A DNA stretch of 64,000 nt from positions 558,001 through 622,000 of the forward strand of contig JAHBBC010000001.1 in assembly GCA_019915015.1 (NCBI GenBank), in the 5' to 3' direction. The notes below the pieces were generated by a model, which saw only the letters and a list, made by a program, of their open reading frames with translations, ran no database searches and had not been told where the DNA came from. This document shows, one piece after another, positions 1 through 12,090 of the stretch. Made by a program: the position numbers and the translations under genes. Source of the DNA: Auriscalpium vulgare (taxonomy: Eukaryota > Basidiomycota > Agaricomycetes > Russulales > Auriscalpiaceae). Within the stretch, counting starts at the first letter, position 1. Every line of letters begins with the position of its first letter.

Positions 1-1577
1 GGTAACTGATGTACTGAGAGCGGCTGCTGTTCTCGTCGAGGAGGGACAGGATGCCGAACCCGATGATGACCAGCACCCATCCGATATAGTTTTGCGGCCT
101 GTACTTGTCGACGATTTGAACGGAAAGCCCGCATGCGATGGCGAAAGCCGGCACGGTGAACGACAGGCCAAACATGTCCACGCCGGATCCGACGGCCGAC
201 GCACCCTTGCATGCCTGGAAATATACGGGAAGGTAGTCTGAGGCGCATATCAGTACGATCTTCCTGAGCGCATGTCGGTGTGTGAGTACGCACAGATTGC
301 CGTCAGGGAGACAATACCGTGGAAGAAGGTGCCCAGATAGCTACAATGCGGTTCAGTGGGTGCATATCAACGAGCAACTGGTCGGACATACCCACTGAGA
401 GTCGTTCGGCTGGTGAAGGCGAATCTCGGCACCTGGGACAAGTTTAAGCGGCGACAACACGCAACATGCGCGGCCATACCGTTGGCTCCTTCAACCACGG
501 CAGTGCTTCGATGATGAAAAACGCCAGAATGCCAACGCTCCCGACGGTGAGCGGCACCAAGATGTGTGCGCTTCGCCAGGGGAAACGGACGCCGCCCCAA
601 ATGAATGCGATCATAAGGCTGATTGTGCTGCCGATGATGAAGGCGTTTCCACTACGCGCCAATGAGTCGGACGATGTATCCTGGATATACTGAGGTGACT
701 CACAGCCAGTCCATACGCCTAACTTTCTTCTCCTTCCAGGTCGTTTTCGGCGCGTTGACACGAAGAAAGACGACGACGAGGCCGGCTGCGATCGCACAGA
801 TCGGGAGGTTCAGGAAGAAGAGCCAGCGCCAGGCTCCTGTGTTTGCTAGAGCGCCACCAACGGGAGGGCCAACGGCGCTGCAATTTTTTTGAGCGAGGCG
901 ACAATCTCCAGGAGATGGTAGACACGTACCATGCCAGCGCCCAGACCCTACAATCCCATTCGTCAGTAAGATAAGGCGGAGAATAAGCTGCGTGACACGT
1001 ACGATGCAGTGACACCCTGGAATTTGCCTCGCTCCGGTAAAGGGACCAGGTCAGCATAGATGATCTCGGTCACCGCCAAGCACCCTCCTCCACCGACACC
1101 CTGAAGCGCTGTGAACGGTCAGCATGCGCCAACGTGCCAGACGCTGGCATACCTCTACCCCCGATGAGCATTGCCATGCTCTGCGCAGCACCAGAGACGG
1201 CGGACCCGGACGCGAAGAGGAATATGAACGTCAACAAGACCGGCTTGCGACCGAAGACGGACACAAGACCGCCGACGAGTGGAAGGACAGCCGTTGAAGC
1301 GACCGTGTACGCGCCACCTGCCCAGATGAAGTCGGTCCCATGAAGGTGCTGAACGATAGTTGGAAGGGCGGTGGGGACCGCCGTCTTCGGAGGAGTCAGA
1401 TGTGCCTCAAAGCGTATCGGGGAGTCAACTTACGAGGTCCAGAGCGGAGAGCAAGTCGACCGTTAGGTTCGCCACAAAGACGAGCCAAAAATCGACGCCG
1501 CGCTTTGGCACTACAGCAGTTCCTGCAGAGGTGGGCGCAACGCCTGTGTCGAACTTGAGCTCTGGCTGGCTAACCAT
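1..1577 (-). CDS. MFS drug transporter, 3' end outside the window
   Basis: Major facilitator superfamily proton antiporter of the DHA2 (14-helix) multidrug type, expected in the plasma membrane; substrate unknown. The start ATG is at 1577 and opens a short cytosolic N-terminus followed by a first helix (WLVFVANLTVDLLSALDL). A GT-AG intron follows, then TAVPTALPTIVQHL, the family motif C-like TM1 region. The signature VFGRKPVLLTF loop lies near 1240-1264, and WRWLFFLNLPICAIAAGLVV, typical of helices 5-6 in DHA2 proteins, near 800-860. Later segments (SLMIAFIWGG; LVPLTVGSVGILAFF; ACGLSVQIVDKYRP) continue to position 1, so the last helices are missing only because the window ends. At least five introns are needed. 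Family assignment is strong; function as a drug exporter is inferred from the family. Confidence 0.88.
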
Positions 1578-2280
1578 GCGCATAGAGTACGTCAAGAGGC
1601 GGCCGATGAAAAAGCTAAAGGCTCACCTAATGTGGGGACTCTTCTCCATGACCACGAAGGACGTAACAGAGAGCAGTGGTTGTCGCAACGCCGGTGGGAG
1701 AACCAGGCTAGGACAGAAGAGCGAAGGCTTGTGAACCTCGGAATGCAGCCTGAGATGGACCCGGACGCCGCGATCATGGCAGACTGCCGCGCAAAACCCT
1801 TGAGACCCAGAATGACCTTTCGAGAATGAAATGCATGCGTGTCAGAAGCAGCTGGCCGAAGCATAGGTACTGGATGAAGAAACGATCAGAACGTGTGCGG
1901 ACTGCGACCGCTGCCGTGACTCAGACGGTTCCCGGGGTCCTTCCGAGTGGGCGGCTCACGTCCTCAGTCCTGGTTAAGACGCCGTGATTGGGCTTTGAGC
2001 TCGGCGTTTCACTAGTTACGAGGACTACATACTCATCAATCAACACTGCGGTATCATGTCATAGGATTGCAGTTGTCCGGTTCAGCATGCGGCGCGCCAT
2101 GTCGCGGGCGTCATTTAAATCCGTGAGCGGACCCGCTCATACTCAAATTCATATTGGTCGCGCACTGCGCTCTAGCGGGATACTGTTGTGCGTAGATCAT
2201 TTCGACCATAAACATCTCGAGGCATGTGGTGTACCGCAGTTTCCACGTAAATATATAATGATACTACCGAGATCCGTAGT
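1578..2280. other. Intergenic, no gene seen
   Basis: Upstream region of the MFS transporter and downstream of the methyltransferase-like gene. Short open frames on both strands show no recognisable domain and look like chance frames in GC-rich DNA. Confidence 0.5.
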
Positions 2281-3060
2281 CTAGTAAATACCGGGAATAA
2301 AGCTGAAGGGCACGCTGCGACGATAATTGTACCAAGAATCTCCGAACCTTTCCTTCATACCTGCGTCTTCGACCCTCCCTCTCTTCCACAGCGACACCAC
2401 AGCAAATGTGCCAATGAGAAGGAAAAAAGCGATGAAGAGACCCAAGGGCGTCTGCATGATGCTGCACTGACGAACCCATCCTCCGCGCGAAAAGAGTATC
2501 ATAACGTATCCGCCCACGCACATAAAGATTGCGGTATAACCGGGGTGCCGCACGTATCTGTAGGGACCACTGGTGACGAGTGTATGAGAGGGTCGCAATG
2601 TCACCTCAAAAGTGAAAAGGTCTCCGAGTGCTCGATAGCATCGGACCCGGATGACGCCACCGAACACCAGCAGAAATGCCCCGACTGCAAATTCCGGCCG
2701 AAGCCTGGCATCTGCGAAATCGGGCCCTCTGGTAGGGCACGGTCGTCGCCGCGACGTAAGGCGGCATGAAGCGTGGATAGGTCGCGGCCGCGGTGACCAT
2801 GGCGTCGCATACGAGGAGTGAGATCACAAAGACCTAGCTCAGACTGTCAGACATGTCGCGGCGCATTTGTGCAGAGAAGAAAGTAGAACCTTGCATGCGA
2901 CGCAGATCTGTCGGACGACCTTGTCGAACGTGTTCTCAGAGTAGACGCGGTCGCGCCCATTGGGGATGGGCACAGGAGGTGTGACGGCAAAGTAAAAAGA
3001 GACTGCCGAGATGGCAAATGCAGCAAGCTGGAGCTGAGGATGAGGTATGGCGAGCGACAT
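2281..3060 (-). CDS. Protein-S-isoprenylcysteine O-methyltransferase-like protein
   Basis: ICMT family (Ste14-like): methylates the C-terminal isoprenylcysteine of CaaX proteins such as Ras and mating pheromones, in the ER membrane, using S-adenosylmethionine. The ATG at 3060 begins a hydrophobic N-terminus (LQLAAFAISAVSFYFAV). The catalytic C-terminal part is clear: RALGDLFTFEVTLR, then LVTSGPYRYVRHPGY (the SAM-binding HP motif), two helices, then RVEDAGMKERFGDSWYNYRR with the conserved E and W of the family tail, ending VPFSFIPGIY. One intron follows residue 57 (about 2840-2890). Between FMPPYVAATTVPYQ and DARLRPEFAVGAFLLVFGG the reading frame changes by one base near 2700-2760 and I cannot find a proper intron there. 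Either the copy is frameshifted or a splice site is unusual. Confidence 0.75.
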
Positions 3061-3485
3061 GGCCGGAATTCCGCTACGAGTTTGGAGTCTCGAGACGTAG
3101 CGGTACTTAAGCTGACCCCAACGGACGAGAGATCAGATGAACACCACCAGCAATTCGACCGTACAAGGGCACCAAGGATCCCAGGATTGCGAACACTTGA
3201 GAATGATCAAGAATATCATCCGAGTTCGGAGCACCGCGCGCCCTGTATTTGGATCCCAGATCTCCCACGGTCGCTCGACTGGTTCACCGGATGCTTCCAT
3301 ACTGTCACCGTGTCTGCATCATTCATCAAAGCTTCGAGCTTCAAAGTACTGCAAGCAGACACGGCCCATTGCCACCCTGTCCCCGTTGAGCATGACCGGC
3401 ATGATCGAAGCTGACAGCACGTGTTATGCATCTTGTGCTCGAGCTCTCTCTAGGTCCCACAGCTCGCACCCACGTCTGCACCATC

Positions 3486-4723
3486 ATGTCCTCCTCGTTC
3501 ACCGAGTCATGGCTTGCCAGCGGCGACGGCCTTAGCTTCTACACGCGCACCTACGCAGCATCGACGCCACCGAAGGCCATCCTCCTGTTTGTCCACGGGT
3601 TCGCAGAGCATATCGGGCGGTATGACGACTTTCTCTCGCAGTGGCCGCGGCGGGGCATCACAGTGTTTGCGTTCGACATGCGCGGGTTCGGACGTACTGC
3701 GCTGGACGTTGCGCACCGCAGTCCCGGCAGCGCGTATGGGAAGACAAACTGGACGTTGCAGCTGGCGGATGTCGATTGGTGGGCGCGATACCTCCTGAAA
3801 GAGAATCCAGGCGTCCCGCTTTTTCTCATGGGCCTCTCGATGGTGAGTCCGTCGAATCAGAGTCGCTTTGTCGACGACATACTTAAGGCGAATAGGGCGG
3901 AGGACTTGCCCTCTCATTTGCCTGTCAGAAAGGACCATCGGCACCGGCGCATACAATTTCCAAGCTCTCCGGCGTCATTGCAGGCAGCCCGCTGGTTCTG
4001 CTTAGCCACCCGCCTTGGCCGATCACGCTCTGGCTCGGCGGACATTTGGCCAAAATTCTCCCTGACGTCCTCATCCCCACCAATGTTCCCGACACGGTAC
4101 GTTGTCTGTGGATCGGCGATTGACTATGCCTCACCGTCTTGCAGTACTTCTCGCGCGATCCTGCGATCACCGCGGCTATAGCTACAGATAGCCTCCGGAA
4201 GCCAAAGGGGTCGCTGCGCGGACTCACCGACATAATAGAGGCGGTAAGAAATCGGCGCCTATATGTTTCGCCTATACGATTCATTTACTAACGACGCTTT
4301 GCGTAGGGAAAAGAAAAACTCAGGACTAGCTGGAGAAACTGGCCGAAACATCTCCCGGTACGTCCGTCTCCGCAATGTCCGTGCTTACGCTGCTCATCGT
4401 AAACAAGGTATTGTTTTTGCATGGGACTGCGGATGAGGTGGGCGTTTCTTCGCTACAATATAGTGTCGTGCTGATAATGCGCGTCGGAAAAGGTCAACTT
4501 TATCAAGGGCACGGAGGAGTTCTACAAGCTTATCGACGCAGACGACAAGAAACTCGTCATATACCCGGTGAGCCTGTCTTGCTATCGCACTCCATCAGCT
4601 CTACTTAAACGTTCGTGCGATTGGCAGGATGCATACCACGACCTCGTTCATGAAATCGACGGGGTCGCGGAGCAATCGACTGAACAGTTCATATCGTGGG
4701 TCGAGGCGCACGTTCAGCATTGA
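3486..4723 (+). CDS. Monoacylglycerol lipase-like serine hydrolase
   Basis: Alpha/beta hydrolase of the Hydrolase_4 (serine aminopeptidase S33) family, close in layout to yeast Yju3 and mammalian MGLL, which hydrolyse monoacylglycerols to glycerol and fatty acid at lipid droplets and the ER. The ATG at 3486 (tcATGtcc) is chosen because the family start MSSSFTESWL follows. Motifs in order: oxyanion region VHGFAEHIGRYD, then DMRGFGRT. The nucleophile elbow GLSM|GGGLALSF is split by an intron at 3843-3895. The acid is in LFLHGTADE and the histidine in DAYHDLVHE. Further introns lie at 4097-4144, 4244-4306, about 4358-4408, 4438-4493 and 4570-4628. The stop is TGA at 4721. All catalytic residues are present, so the gene looks functional. 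Confidence 0.87.
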
Positions 4724-5126
4724 GGTCTGGCCAAGGACTGGAAGCGGCGGGTTAGCGTAAGAACCTTCCGCGTAGTACGTTTGTCAAGGCATTATTCATG
4801 AGCCCGAGGCTCATGTCAGAACAGGTCGAGTGAGAGCGGTTGTCGCTTATATAGCATTTGGCCCCTCTCTTTTTCGTACGAAGCCGACTGAGCAGTCAGT
4901 CGAGCACTACTCGGACGGTGTCAGGACAATTGATTGCGTGGTTATTTACACGGGTCAATACGGCGCCGTGCAACGCTTTCTGTGAGAAGTAACATGGAAA
5001 ATGAGTGGTTGCCGTATAGATCGAACCCTATCGAACCTCACGTCAAGGTGCATCGTCGCGCGCAACTAGCACGGCCCATGTACACGTACATACCCAGCGT
5101 CGACATGGCCTTCTGATTAGTACGGA
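4724..5126. other. Intergenic, no gene seen
   Basis: Downstream of the hydrolase. No coding signal recognised on either strand. Confidence 0.4.
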
Positions 5127-5362
5127 ATGTATTGCCAGTGCTTCCGGCTTGAAGTGAATGCGACTCCTGATTTTGAGCGCTACGATACCATCGAAAACCT
5201 TGTCCGCCTCGTTGACGCCGCGATGGGACCCGGATATGGTACTGAGGTGAGCGGGTACAAGCATGGTCGAGCGCATACCAAGTCAATGTCGAGGCGCCAG
5301 ATCAGATCGCTCTTGAAGAGGTCCACGAAGCTCAGAACTCTATTGGCTTTGACGGTTCCCAG
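5127..5362 (+). pseudogene. Short gene-like fragment, unknown
   Basis: An open segment beginning MYCQCFRLEVNATPDFERYD and running to AAMGPGYGTE is followed, in another frame past 5250, by YQVNVEAPDQIALEEVHEAQ and NSIGFDGSQ. The two parts have amino-acid-like character and could be joined by a splice, but no clean donor/acceptor pair restores one frame, and no start context or downstream exons are convincing. I do not recognise the family. It may be the relic of a host gene or a poorly resolved small gene. Confidence 0.25.
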
Positions 5363-5816
5363 GTACTTAGATCGTCACTGCCATACGTATCGACACGCTG
5401 TGATTTCACTATGTACACGACAGTCATCGCGCGCTCTCCGCATTGTGGCCCTCTCTTATCACCGCCATTCTGCATCCGCTGTTCAGTATCATGCGGTGGC
5501 CATACCAGTTTGACAGAAATCGAAGTGCTCGTCGAAGATGATATGATATGACCCAGGATATCGTTGAACCAGGGGGTAATTTATCAGTTACACAAGTACG
5601 TAATACCATTGATAATGATACTTACCAACAAGCTTGAACTTATGTAAAGTTGGCGTCCAAGATTGTATACTTATATATAAACGTTCTTCGCACGCCCTGG
5701 ATTTTTCCCATCCCGCAGCTCGATCGCGAACTTCGCGCTCGGCCACCAGGTGACAATGATAGTGGCGGGGTGAGTGTTCAGCGCTCGATACTTTGTACCA
5801 GCTCTACCACAACCTT

Positions 5817-6650
5817 ACTTCCGCAGGTCCCTTCGACGTTCGCAAGCAGGTGAGTGCTGCTCTCCGAGTCGTATAGGCAGGCACTTCATACTCAAAGAAT
5901 GCTTCCGCAGCTTGCATTCTATGGCGCGTATCACGCCAACCCTACCAATATCTTGATCCACGTCGTCTTCGTTCCGATCATCGTATGGTGCGTCTCATGG
6001 CAGGTTTTCGCAAGCAGGCACGTCCTGAGGGTCGCGGCTCAGGACGTTCGAGGTCTTCCTGGCGGACGTTCCGACGCCCTCCTTCGTGCCAGAAATCCAT
6101 TACACTTTCAACGAGTACTTGGCCTTTGACCTCAACTGGTCTGTCCTATTTGCCGCCACCTATCTGGTCTACTACTACACTCTGGAGCCAGTGGCCGTTG
6201 TAAGCCGACACGCTCGGTTCTGTTCTGCCTCCTCATCTGACGCCGCCTTCAATCACAGGCCCTGTATACTCCGAAATGGATCTTGTCGACATTAAGCGCT
6301 GCGGCTTTCTCCAAGACGGCGACCTCATAGTTGCCGCTGTCGCGCATGGCGTAGCCTGGATTGCTCAATTCATAGGACACGGCGTTGCGGAGGGACGGGC
6401 CCCTGCGCTCTTGGACAACCTTCTGGCAGGTGCGTCCGAAATTTCTTGTCTATCGCGACAGTCGAACATTGACGTTTCCTGCCTGGTATCAGCCGTCGTT
6501 TTGGCGCCGTTCTTCGTCCATCTTGAGGTCCTGTTTACCTTGGGCTACCGGCCTGAGATGCACAAGCAGCTCAAGAACGATGTTGGAAAGGAGATTCTCC
6601 GCATCAAGACGATCGAGGGCGACAAGAAGAGGGCTCGGAAGGAGCTTTGA
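5817..6650 (+). pseudogene. Mpo1-like (DUF962) copy A, damaged
   Basis: DUF962 proteins such as yeast Mpo1 are ER-membrane Fe(II) dioxygenases that shorten 2-hydroxy fatty acids from phytosphingosine breakdown. The copy keeps the family exons LAFYGAYHANPTNILIHVVF (with the Fe-ligand-type histidines), TFEVFLADVPTPSFVPEIHY, the second histidine block WIAQFIGHGVAEGRAPALLD and the tail FFVHLEVLFTLGY...DVGKEILRIKTIEGDKKRARKEL. Splice sites match copy B at 13753-14565. Two defects are visible. The position matching the ATG of copy B reads ACT (5817). In the exon after 6260 this copy is 4 nt shorter than copy B (near 6315-6330), shifting ALYTPKWILSTLSAAAFSKT into a stop. Likely a pseudogene unless an upstream start and an unseen splice rescue it. 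Confidence 0.7.
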
Positions 6651-7308
6651 TCGGTTTCATTATCTTGTAAATATTACTGACGGGAAGGCCTGGTCACCGG
6701 TCACCAATCCAGTTCTCTATTGCGCCTTCAATGCATATATATCACCGTGACACATGGCCCTATCCTCAGTCCTGGGTTTTGCTGAGCTGTGGTTGTCTTG
6801 TCTGTCGCTTGGTGTGAACTCAATCCAGCCGTCCTTCATGAACTATAGTATGACCGGATTTGAATCTTCTAAGACTAATAGGCCGCTACCTTTAATTACG
6901 TAATTCCGAATTTACGCACAAGTAACGAAGCATCACAATGTCGTGAAAATTACTATGTATCCGGTACTCTTATCCGAAGTGCTCGTCGCCCCGTTCATCA
7001 GCCGTTCATCACCGGGTCGCTGTCAGTGACACTGTCAGCAGTCATGGGAATGGTACGCAGACAAAAGCATAAGTAAGTACTGAAGTTGAGCTAATATGAA
7101 CCACTAGCATCGACAAAAGTCGCCTTCTTGAGACTTGTCGCGCCTGGAACCTAATCCTATCCTATCCTAGTATCCTTCGACCGGAGCATGTGCCTCTGCA
7201 GCATCAATGTTCGCGTCACTGCTTCCGGTAGCGTGAGTCCCAACAATATCTCAGGCTCCATAAGTATATCAACGTCGTCGCCACGGTCTCTAAGTCCACC
7301 TCTGCACC
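6651..7308. other. Intergenic with short CCTAT repeat
   Basis: AT-richer spacer. A short run AATCCTATCCTATCCTA near 7153-7170 resembles the 3'-terminal repeat of the LINE at 35.1 kb, but the flanking bases do not match it. Otherwise only the upstream region of the next gene. Confidence 0.4.
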
Positions 7309-8863
7309 ATGGTTTCTCTCTTCAAACGCCTGTATCTTGTACGTCGCCACGCTTCACGTCCCTGTCTCCCCCAATTAATCGCTGATCGCAGTCCACAGGT
7401 GTTCTACCCTTCTCAGCCGGAGCCCACGTCTGCCCCGCTCAAGTTCGGCATTCTCGGGGCCGCAGGCATCGCACCAATTGCACTCATTCTTCCCGTGAAG
7501 AACCATGCAGACGCTGTGGTGCACGCTATCGCTGCGCGCGACCAGAAGCGCGCGGATGCATTCGCGAAGAAGCACGGCATAGCGAAGGCGTACGGTGGGG
7601 CTACCGCATACCAAGGTGCGTGATGTGCACGGTTCGCGAGAGATATTGACTGACGGCGTAAGCAGACTTGCTGGATGACCCAGAGATCGATACCATCTAC
7701 AATCCAGTGCGTTTCTCTCTGTTACATCGCGTCCAGCTCCGGCGCTGACGAGGCCGTTAGCTCCCAAATGGTCTGCACTATGAATGGACTATGAAGGCGC
7801 TCGCCGCAGGCAAGCACGTCCTCGTCGAAAAGCCCAGCGCGGACACCGCCGACGAGACCCGGCGCATGTTCGAGTATGCCGAGAAGAAAGGCCTCGTCTT
7901 GCTCGAGGGGTTCCACTACCGGTTTGTATCCCTATCACCCTCTTTCTTTGCGACATACTGACGCTGGCGGTGCAGCTTCCACCCCGCGACGCGACGCATG
8001 AAGGAGATCGTCGATAGCGGCGAGATTGGCACCGTTACGAACATAGACGCGAGGATGGCGATTCCTAGTGGGATTCTCAAGGACAACGACATCCGCATGT
8101 CGTACGCGTTGGGCGGCGGTTCCCTCATGGATATGGGCTGTGAGCAACTCATCTCCTTGCTCTCAAAGGCATTTGCTCATGGCGATGATAGGCTACACGC
8201 TCTCAGTCGCGCGCTATATCGTGGGCGCGGAGCCCTTGCGGGTTGTGACCGCGAGCGCGGATACTTCGTCTGCGTTCCCGAGGATCGATATGGGCGCTAC
8301 CGCGACGCTCGTCTTCCCTCCTCTCTCCCCAGCCCTGTCCGCGGCATCCCCTGACGCGACGCCGTCCGAGATCACGGCCACAATGACGTCGCACTTCCGC
8401 CTGCCCGCGCGCCTCGGGTTCATTCCCCAGCTCCCTCAGCTCGCCGCGCGTGTCACAGGCACGCGGGGACAGGTCACGCTGTACAACTTTTCGAGTCCGT
8501 GGCTGTACCACTACATCGCGGTGAAGACTACGGACGAGAATGGGGTCACCAAAAAGCGCACGGAGAAAGATTATGGGAACGACGGGTGGACGAGGTGAGT
8601 CAGGCCGCCTGGTGCTGCAGCTGGCCTGACTTTCCGAGCTAGCTATCGGTACCAGTTTGAGGCGTTCGTGGAGAAGGTCCGCGGGCGTGTCCCGCATCAC
8701 TGGTACGATGCTCAGGACTCGGTCAGCAACTTGCAGTGGATCGAGCGCATCTACGAGGCGGTGTGTAACTCTGTTATGTATTGTCGTTCGTCATCGCTAA
8801 CGCTACAAGTAGACTGGTCTCGGCTCGCGTCCCGAATCTACTGCTCAGATCGTGACAGACTGA
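7309..8863 (+). CDS. Gfo/Idh/MocA-family NAD(P)-dependent dehydrogenase
   Basis: Oxidoreductase of the glucose-fructose oxidoreductase / inositol dehydrogenase family, of the type often annotated as dimeric dihydrodiol dehydrogenase or D-xylose 1-dehydrogenase (NADP). Exon 1 (7309-7338) encodes MVSLFKRLYL. After an intron, FGILGAAGIAPIALILPV is the Rossmann nucleotide-binding start. LPNGLHYEWTMKALAAGKHV leads to the EKPSADTADE motif, the family catalytic-lysine signature. The C-terminal GFO_IDH_MocA domain includes GGGSLMDMG|CYTLSVARYI, with the intron splitting a Cys codon, and the helix WIERIYE. The last exon ends PESTAQIVTD with TGA at 8861. Seven or so phase-consistent introns of about 50-70 nt are needed and all key motifs are intact. 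The sugar or diol substrate cannot be told from sequence. Confidence 0.85.
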
Positions 8864-9688
8864 TCGCACGCAGCACGGAGGCTTGTCCCATGGCGAGAAA
8901 ATTATCCCAGGATGTATGCTACCGTCTGGATTCATATTGGATTCTCAACAACAACGACGGGCCCACTGGCCTCATGTACGGCCTTCTCGACCTTCACCAT
9001 GGTAAATCAACGGAGGCGCTGTGCTAAGTGGGCGTAGAGTAGAGAAGGTTGCGGGCCAGGTACTTCAAATGCGGGGGAGCGGAGGTGCTGGCAACAGATG
9101 TCGCATCGCACTAGGAGGACGAGAGTTAGGCGGTTCTCTAGGGCTTGCCTCAGAACTTCAGGCCGCACGTCATGACCTTCTGAGTGACGCTGTGTCAACG
9201 CGTCGAAGATAGAAACCCAAACTCAAAGGCTTACCTGGCACGCTCCTAGCTCCCGCATTGCGCTGGCAGAGGAGTCGCTCGCTCTGCGGCGCCATCATTG
9301 CGCCGTTGTCGCAGTCCAAGCTCATGCACACGGCGGGCACAGCGTTGAGATGAAGTTGAGAAAGTCCGTGCGGAGATTTCTGGGTCATATCGAATGTATT
9401 CGAACGTGCACCGACCAGTCACCATCGGTCATGAACTTGTCAACTCAAAAGTGACGGGCCGCGGTCTCCGAAACTTAAGTTATCAGTCAGATAAGTGGTT
9501 GTTTACCTTTATTTTTCTTGTACAGAAGATCACTACACGGCCGAGTAAAAACGAATGAGATTGTAAGTAATGGCTCGTAAATGCCCAACTTGACGTGCCG
9601 GTGAGTCAAATCGAGGCCAACGTTCACAACGCTGGCCGATCCTACCGACTGGAAGCTACAACTTGGAGTGCGGCGCAACATCTGCCCG
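8864..9688. other. Intergenic, no gene seen
   Basis: Convergent 3' flanks of the dehydrogenase (plus) and the DUF6534 gene (minus). Short frames on both strands show no recognisable domain. Confidence 0.45.
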
Positions 9689-11436
9689 TCAACCCTTCCC
9701 TACCCCCTCGAAGCTCGCCAGACTGGGCGGCGACTCCTGGACGCCCAAAACCTGCTGAGAGCCAGCGATGCGCGTCAGTATACTCCGATCCGGATACTCA
9801 ACACAGAGACAATTGCTCACGGGTTTCTCGCCGTCCAGCGCAGTAGTGGCCCCAAAAACCTCTCTTTCGGACGATACGTGTACAATGGCTGTGGATCGGT
9901 CGCGCGTGCTGGTGTCGCGCGCGGCGCTCAACTGCGAGGTCATGTCGATGAGCTGCACGGTCGTGGTAGCGGCCGATTGTGAGTTGTACTCTCGCGAATT
10001 GAGCGTTGTCATGAGGGCATTGGAGTACACTGCGAAACCAACATGAGATGTTGAATCTCAACGCGCGCGTGAAAAGGGCGCACCTTTGCACATGAGCAGC
10101 GTGCTGTAGACGCGCACGTAAGCATAAATGTCAGAAAGCTGGGTGCTATCCACGCTCACAAGAACGCGTGGTAGTTGGCGTTGATGGCGGCGACGAAGAC
10201 GATCAAGTCGCACATGGCGGTGGCGGTCGTCGCGAGACCGGTCTCCACGGAGAGGCGGATGAGGCGGTTAATTCGCAGTTCGCTATGCCGAAAATGCACT
10301 GCTTTCCGCTTCATGAAGAGCTGTAAAACGCGGTGAGTTTATGCCACCAGCTGACCACAGCATGGCACTTACCAGGTAGATCATAGCCGTCGAGATAATC
10401 TATGATAGGCTTTGTGAGCGGCGATGAAGAAGATGCAGCGGGTAGGACTACGCACGAAATCCACCAAGGCACTGCCGCCCAGCCAAGTCTAGTGGCCATA
10501 GTCAGCGCCAGTAAGCAGCACCGACCCCGAGACTCACGCTAATGCGAGGGGTGATTGTGTGGAGTTGTGCAACATTTGTGAAGGGGGCAGCCTGATATAT
10601 AGGCCTCCATCAAGAGTGACGCCACAGAGGGATGCGATAACACGTACCCCGATCGTAGTAGAAAAAGCCGCAGCGCATTGTCCGAGAGCGAGCTAAGCAG
10701 CTAATGAGCGATGTCAACACGCGGATGGTCGGGAAAGGACTTACCATGACGATGAATGCAGGTAAGATGACCCACTGCGACAGCTTGCGTATGCGCCACG
10801 CGTAAAAGATCTGGACCCATGCAGCAACTGATCCACTCGGTCAGTCTATTGTGGATATGACAGAAACGAGCGTGCAGACCTATCCCTGAGACCGTCGGCA
10901 GGGACTTGAACGTCCACGCCGGGAATATGAGCTTCGGGACTTGCCCCCACCCTACGACCAATACCCCCCATCCGAGATCGAGGCCAATGACGCTTTGCAG
11001 GATATCCAAAACGAAGATGATGTAGACTGACAATGAGAGGTAACGGTCAGACTTGTGCGCGAGTGATGAGAGCGAGAACTAACCCGTTGCCTGGACAAAC
11101 TTTGGGTCCTTGTAAGGAGTGATATGGTACAGATCTACAGTCAGAGTAATTAGCGAACTCTCGCGCTCAGAAATGCGCAGTGCGTACATAGTTGCACACT
11201 GGACACTCCGAACAGAAACCAGCTCATCAGAGCTCCGAGATACTACAGTAAGTCATTAGATAGACGGTACGATGGACATAGATTTTGTCGATACTTGCGA
11301 GGGGTGCGAGCCTAGGAAACGGGTGTCAGCAACACTGGATCGTCGGAATTGTAGAATGGAAAACACACAGGCGGACGATCTGAGCCTGGGACGGACCTGG
11401 CGCATCCGCCCGGAGTTCGAGCGATGGAACAGACAT
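9689..11436 (-). CDS. DUF6534 seven-helix membrane protein
   Basis: Membrane protein of the DUF6534 family, expanded in Agaricomycetes and of unknown function; the layout resembles a 7-TM receptor. The start ATG at 11436 gives MSVPSLELRADAPG. Splicing then gives helix 1, YLGALMSWFLFGVSSVQLYL; the YHITPYKDPKFVQAT loop; and VYIIFVLDILQSVIGLDLGW. Next come VQIFYAWRIRKLS and the family blocks QLHTITPRIS|TWLGGSALVDF and ELRINRLIRLSVETGLATT. The hallmark end of the helical core, VYSNALMTTLNSRE, is followed by a polar tail to the stop at 9689. About nine introns, all GT-AG and in phase, are required. The same family appears at 61581-63732, so two members flank the transposon cluster. Confidence 0.82.
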
Positions 11437-11815
11437 CGTGTATGATCCAGAGAGCGGGACGGGGACGCAGTATAAAGCAATCGAATTAGCCAATGCGAGG
11501 CCACACTGCCGCCTGGGTATCGCGGCTGCCGTCCATCAACGTACCCGAGCAGAAGCAAGCTGGCACTACGGCATGGCGCGATGGCGTGGATGGGACATCC
11601 GTTCCGTCGGGTCAGTCGGCGCGCCAAGTACCGGCAGCGTCTGATCAACGAAAACCAGCGCTAGCGGAGGCATGCGAGGATAGTTCCCATCTGAGGTCAA
11701 GAGCGAGGGAGGATGTAAAGCGGTCTGCTGCTGCGAATAGGGCGGCGTAGCGGCGTCTGGTAGCGTTGCGTTCGTCGACGAGAATGAGTCCTCTGGATGC
11801 GGGGGGCAGGGTTGG
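11437..11815. other. Upstream of DUF6534 gene
   Basis: 5' flank of the DUF6534 gene and 3' flank of a weak small gene. No domain recognised. Confidence 0.4.
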
Positions 11816-12090
11816 CTATTGTTTCGGCCAGTGCACATTGATGTACTGACGCAACGCAGCAACGCGGCGCTCTCTTCCAGCGCTGATGAAGAACACCTGT
11901 CAGGAAGGAAGGAAGACAAATGTTAGCTGCGTGGCGCCATACGTTGTAAATAAATCGATACCTCAGCTGCCAGCGCCCCTTCGCACAGCACCGCCATCAA
12001 CATGGCGGTGACTGCGCTGCATGATTGCGTCGATGCGCGCATGCGAACCCAATTTTCGAACTTCGCGCTGTGACGATGATGCCACGTTAG
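11816..12090 (-). CDS. Possible last exons of a small unknown protein
   Basis: Two minus-strand exons join cleanly across a GT-AG intron (donor after ...GALAAE near 11965, acceptor before VFFISAGRERRVAALRQYIN), ending VHWPKQ and TAG at 11816. The upstream exon reads RASTQSCSAVTAMLMAVLCE. I cannot place the start; frames further upstream (to about 12440) have no family I know. Could be a real short gene or a chance splice. Confidence 0.25.

Noticed and set aside
7153..7170. CCTAT run as the tail of a second, 5'-truncated LINE copy
   Set aside because: The bases just upstream do not match the LINE 3' UTR at 35.0-35.1 kb, so only the simple repeat is shared.
9007..9390. Minus-strand frames 9007-9198 and 9170-9388 as a further exon of the DUF6534 gene
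   Set aside because: The DUF6534 frame already ends at 9689 with a proper stop and these frames lack family blocks.
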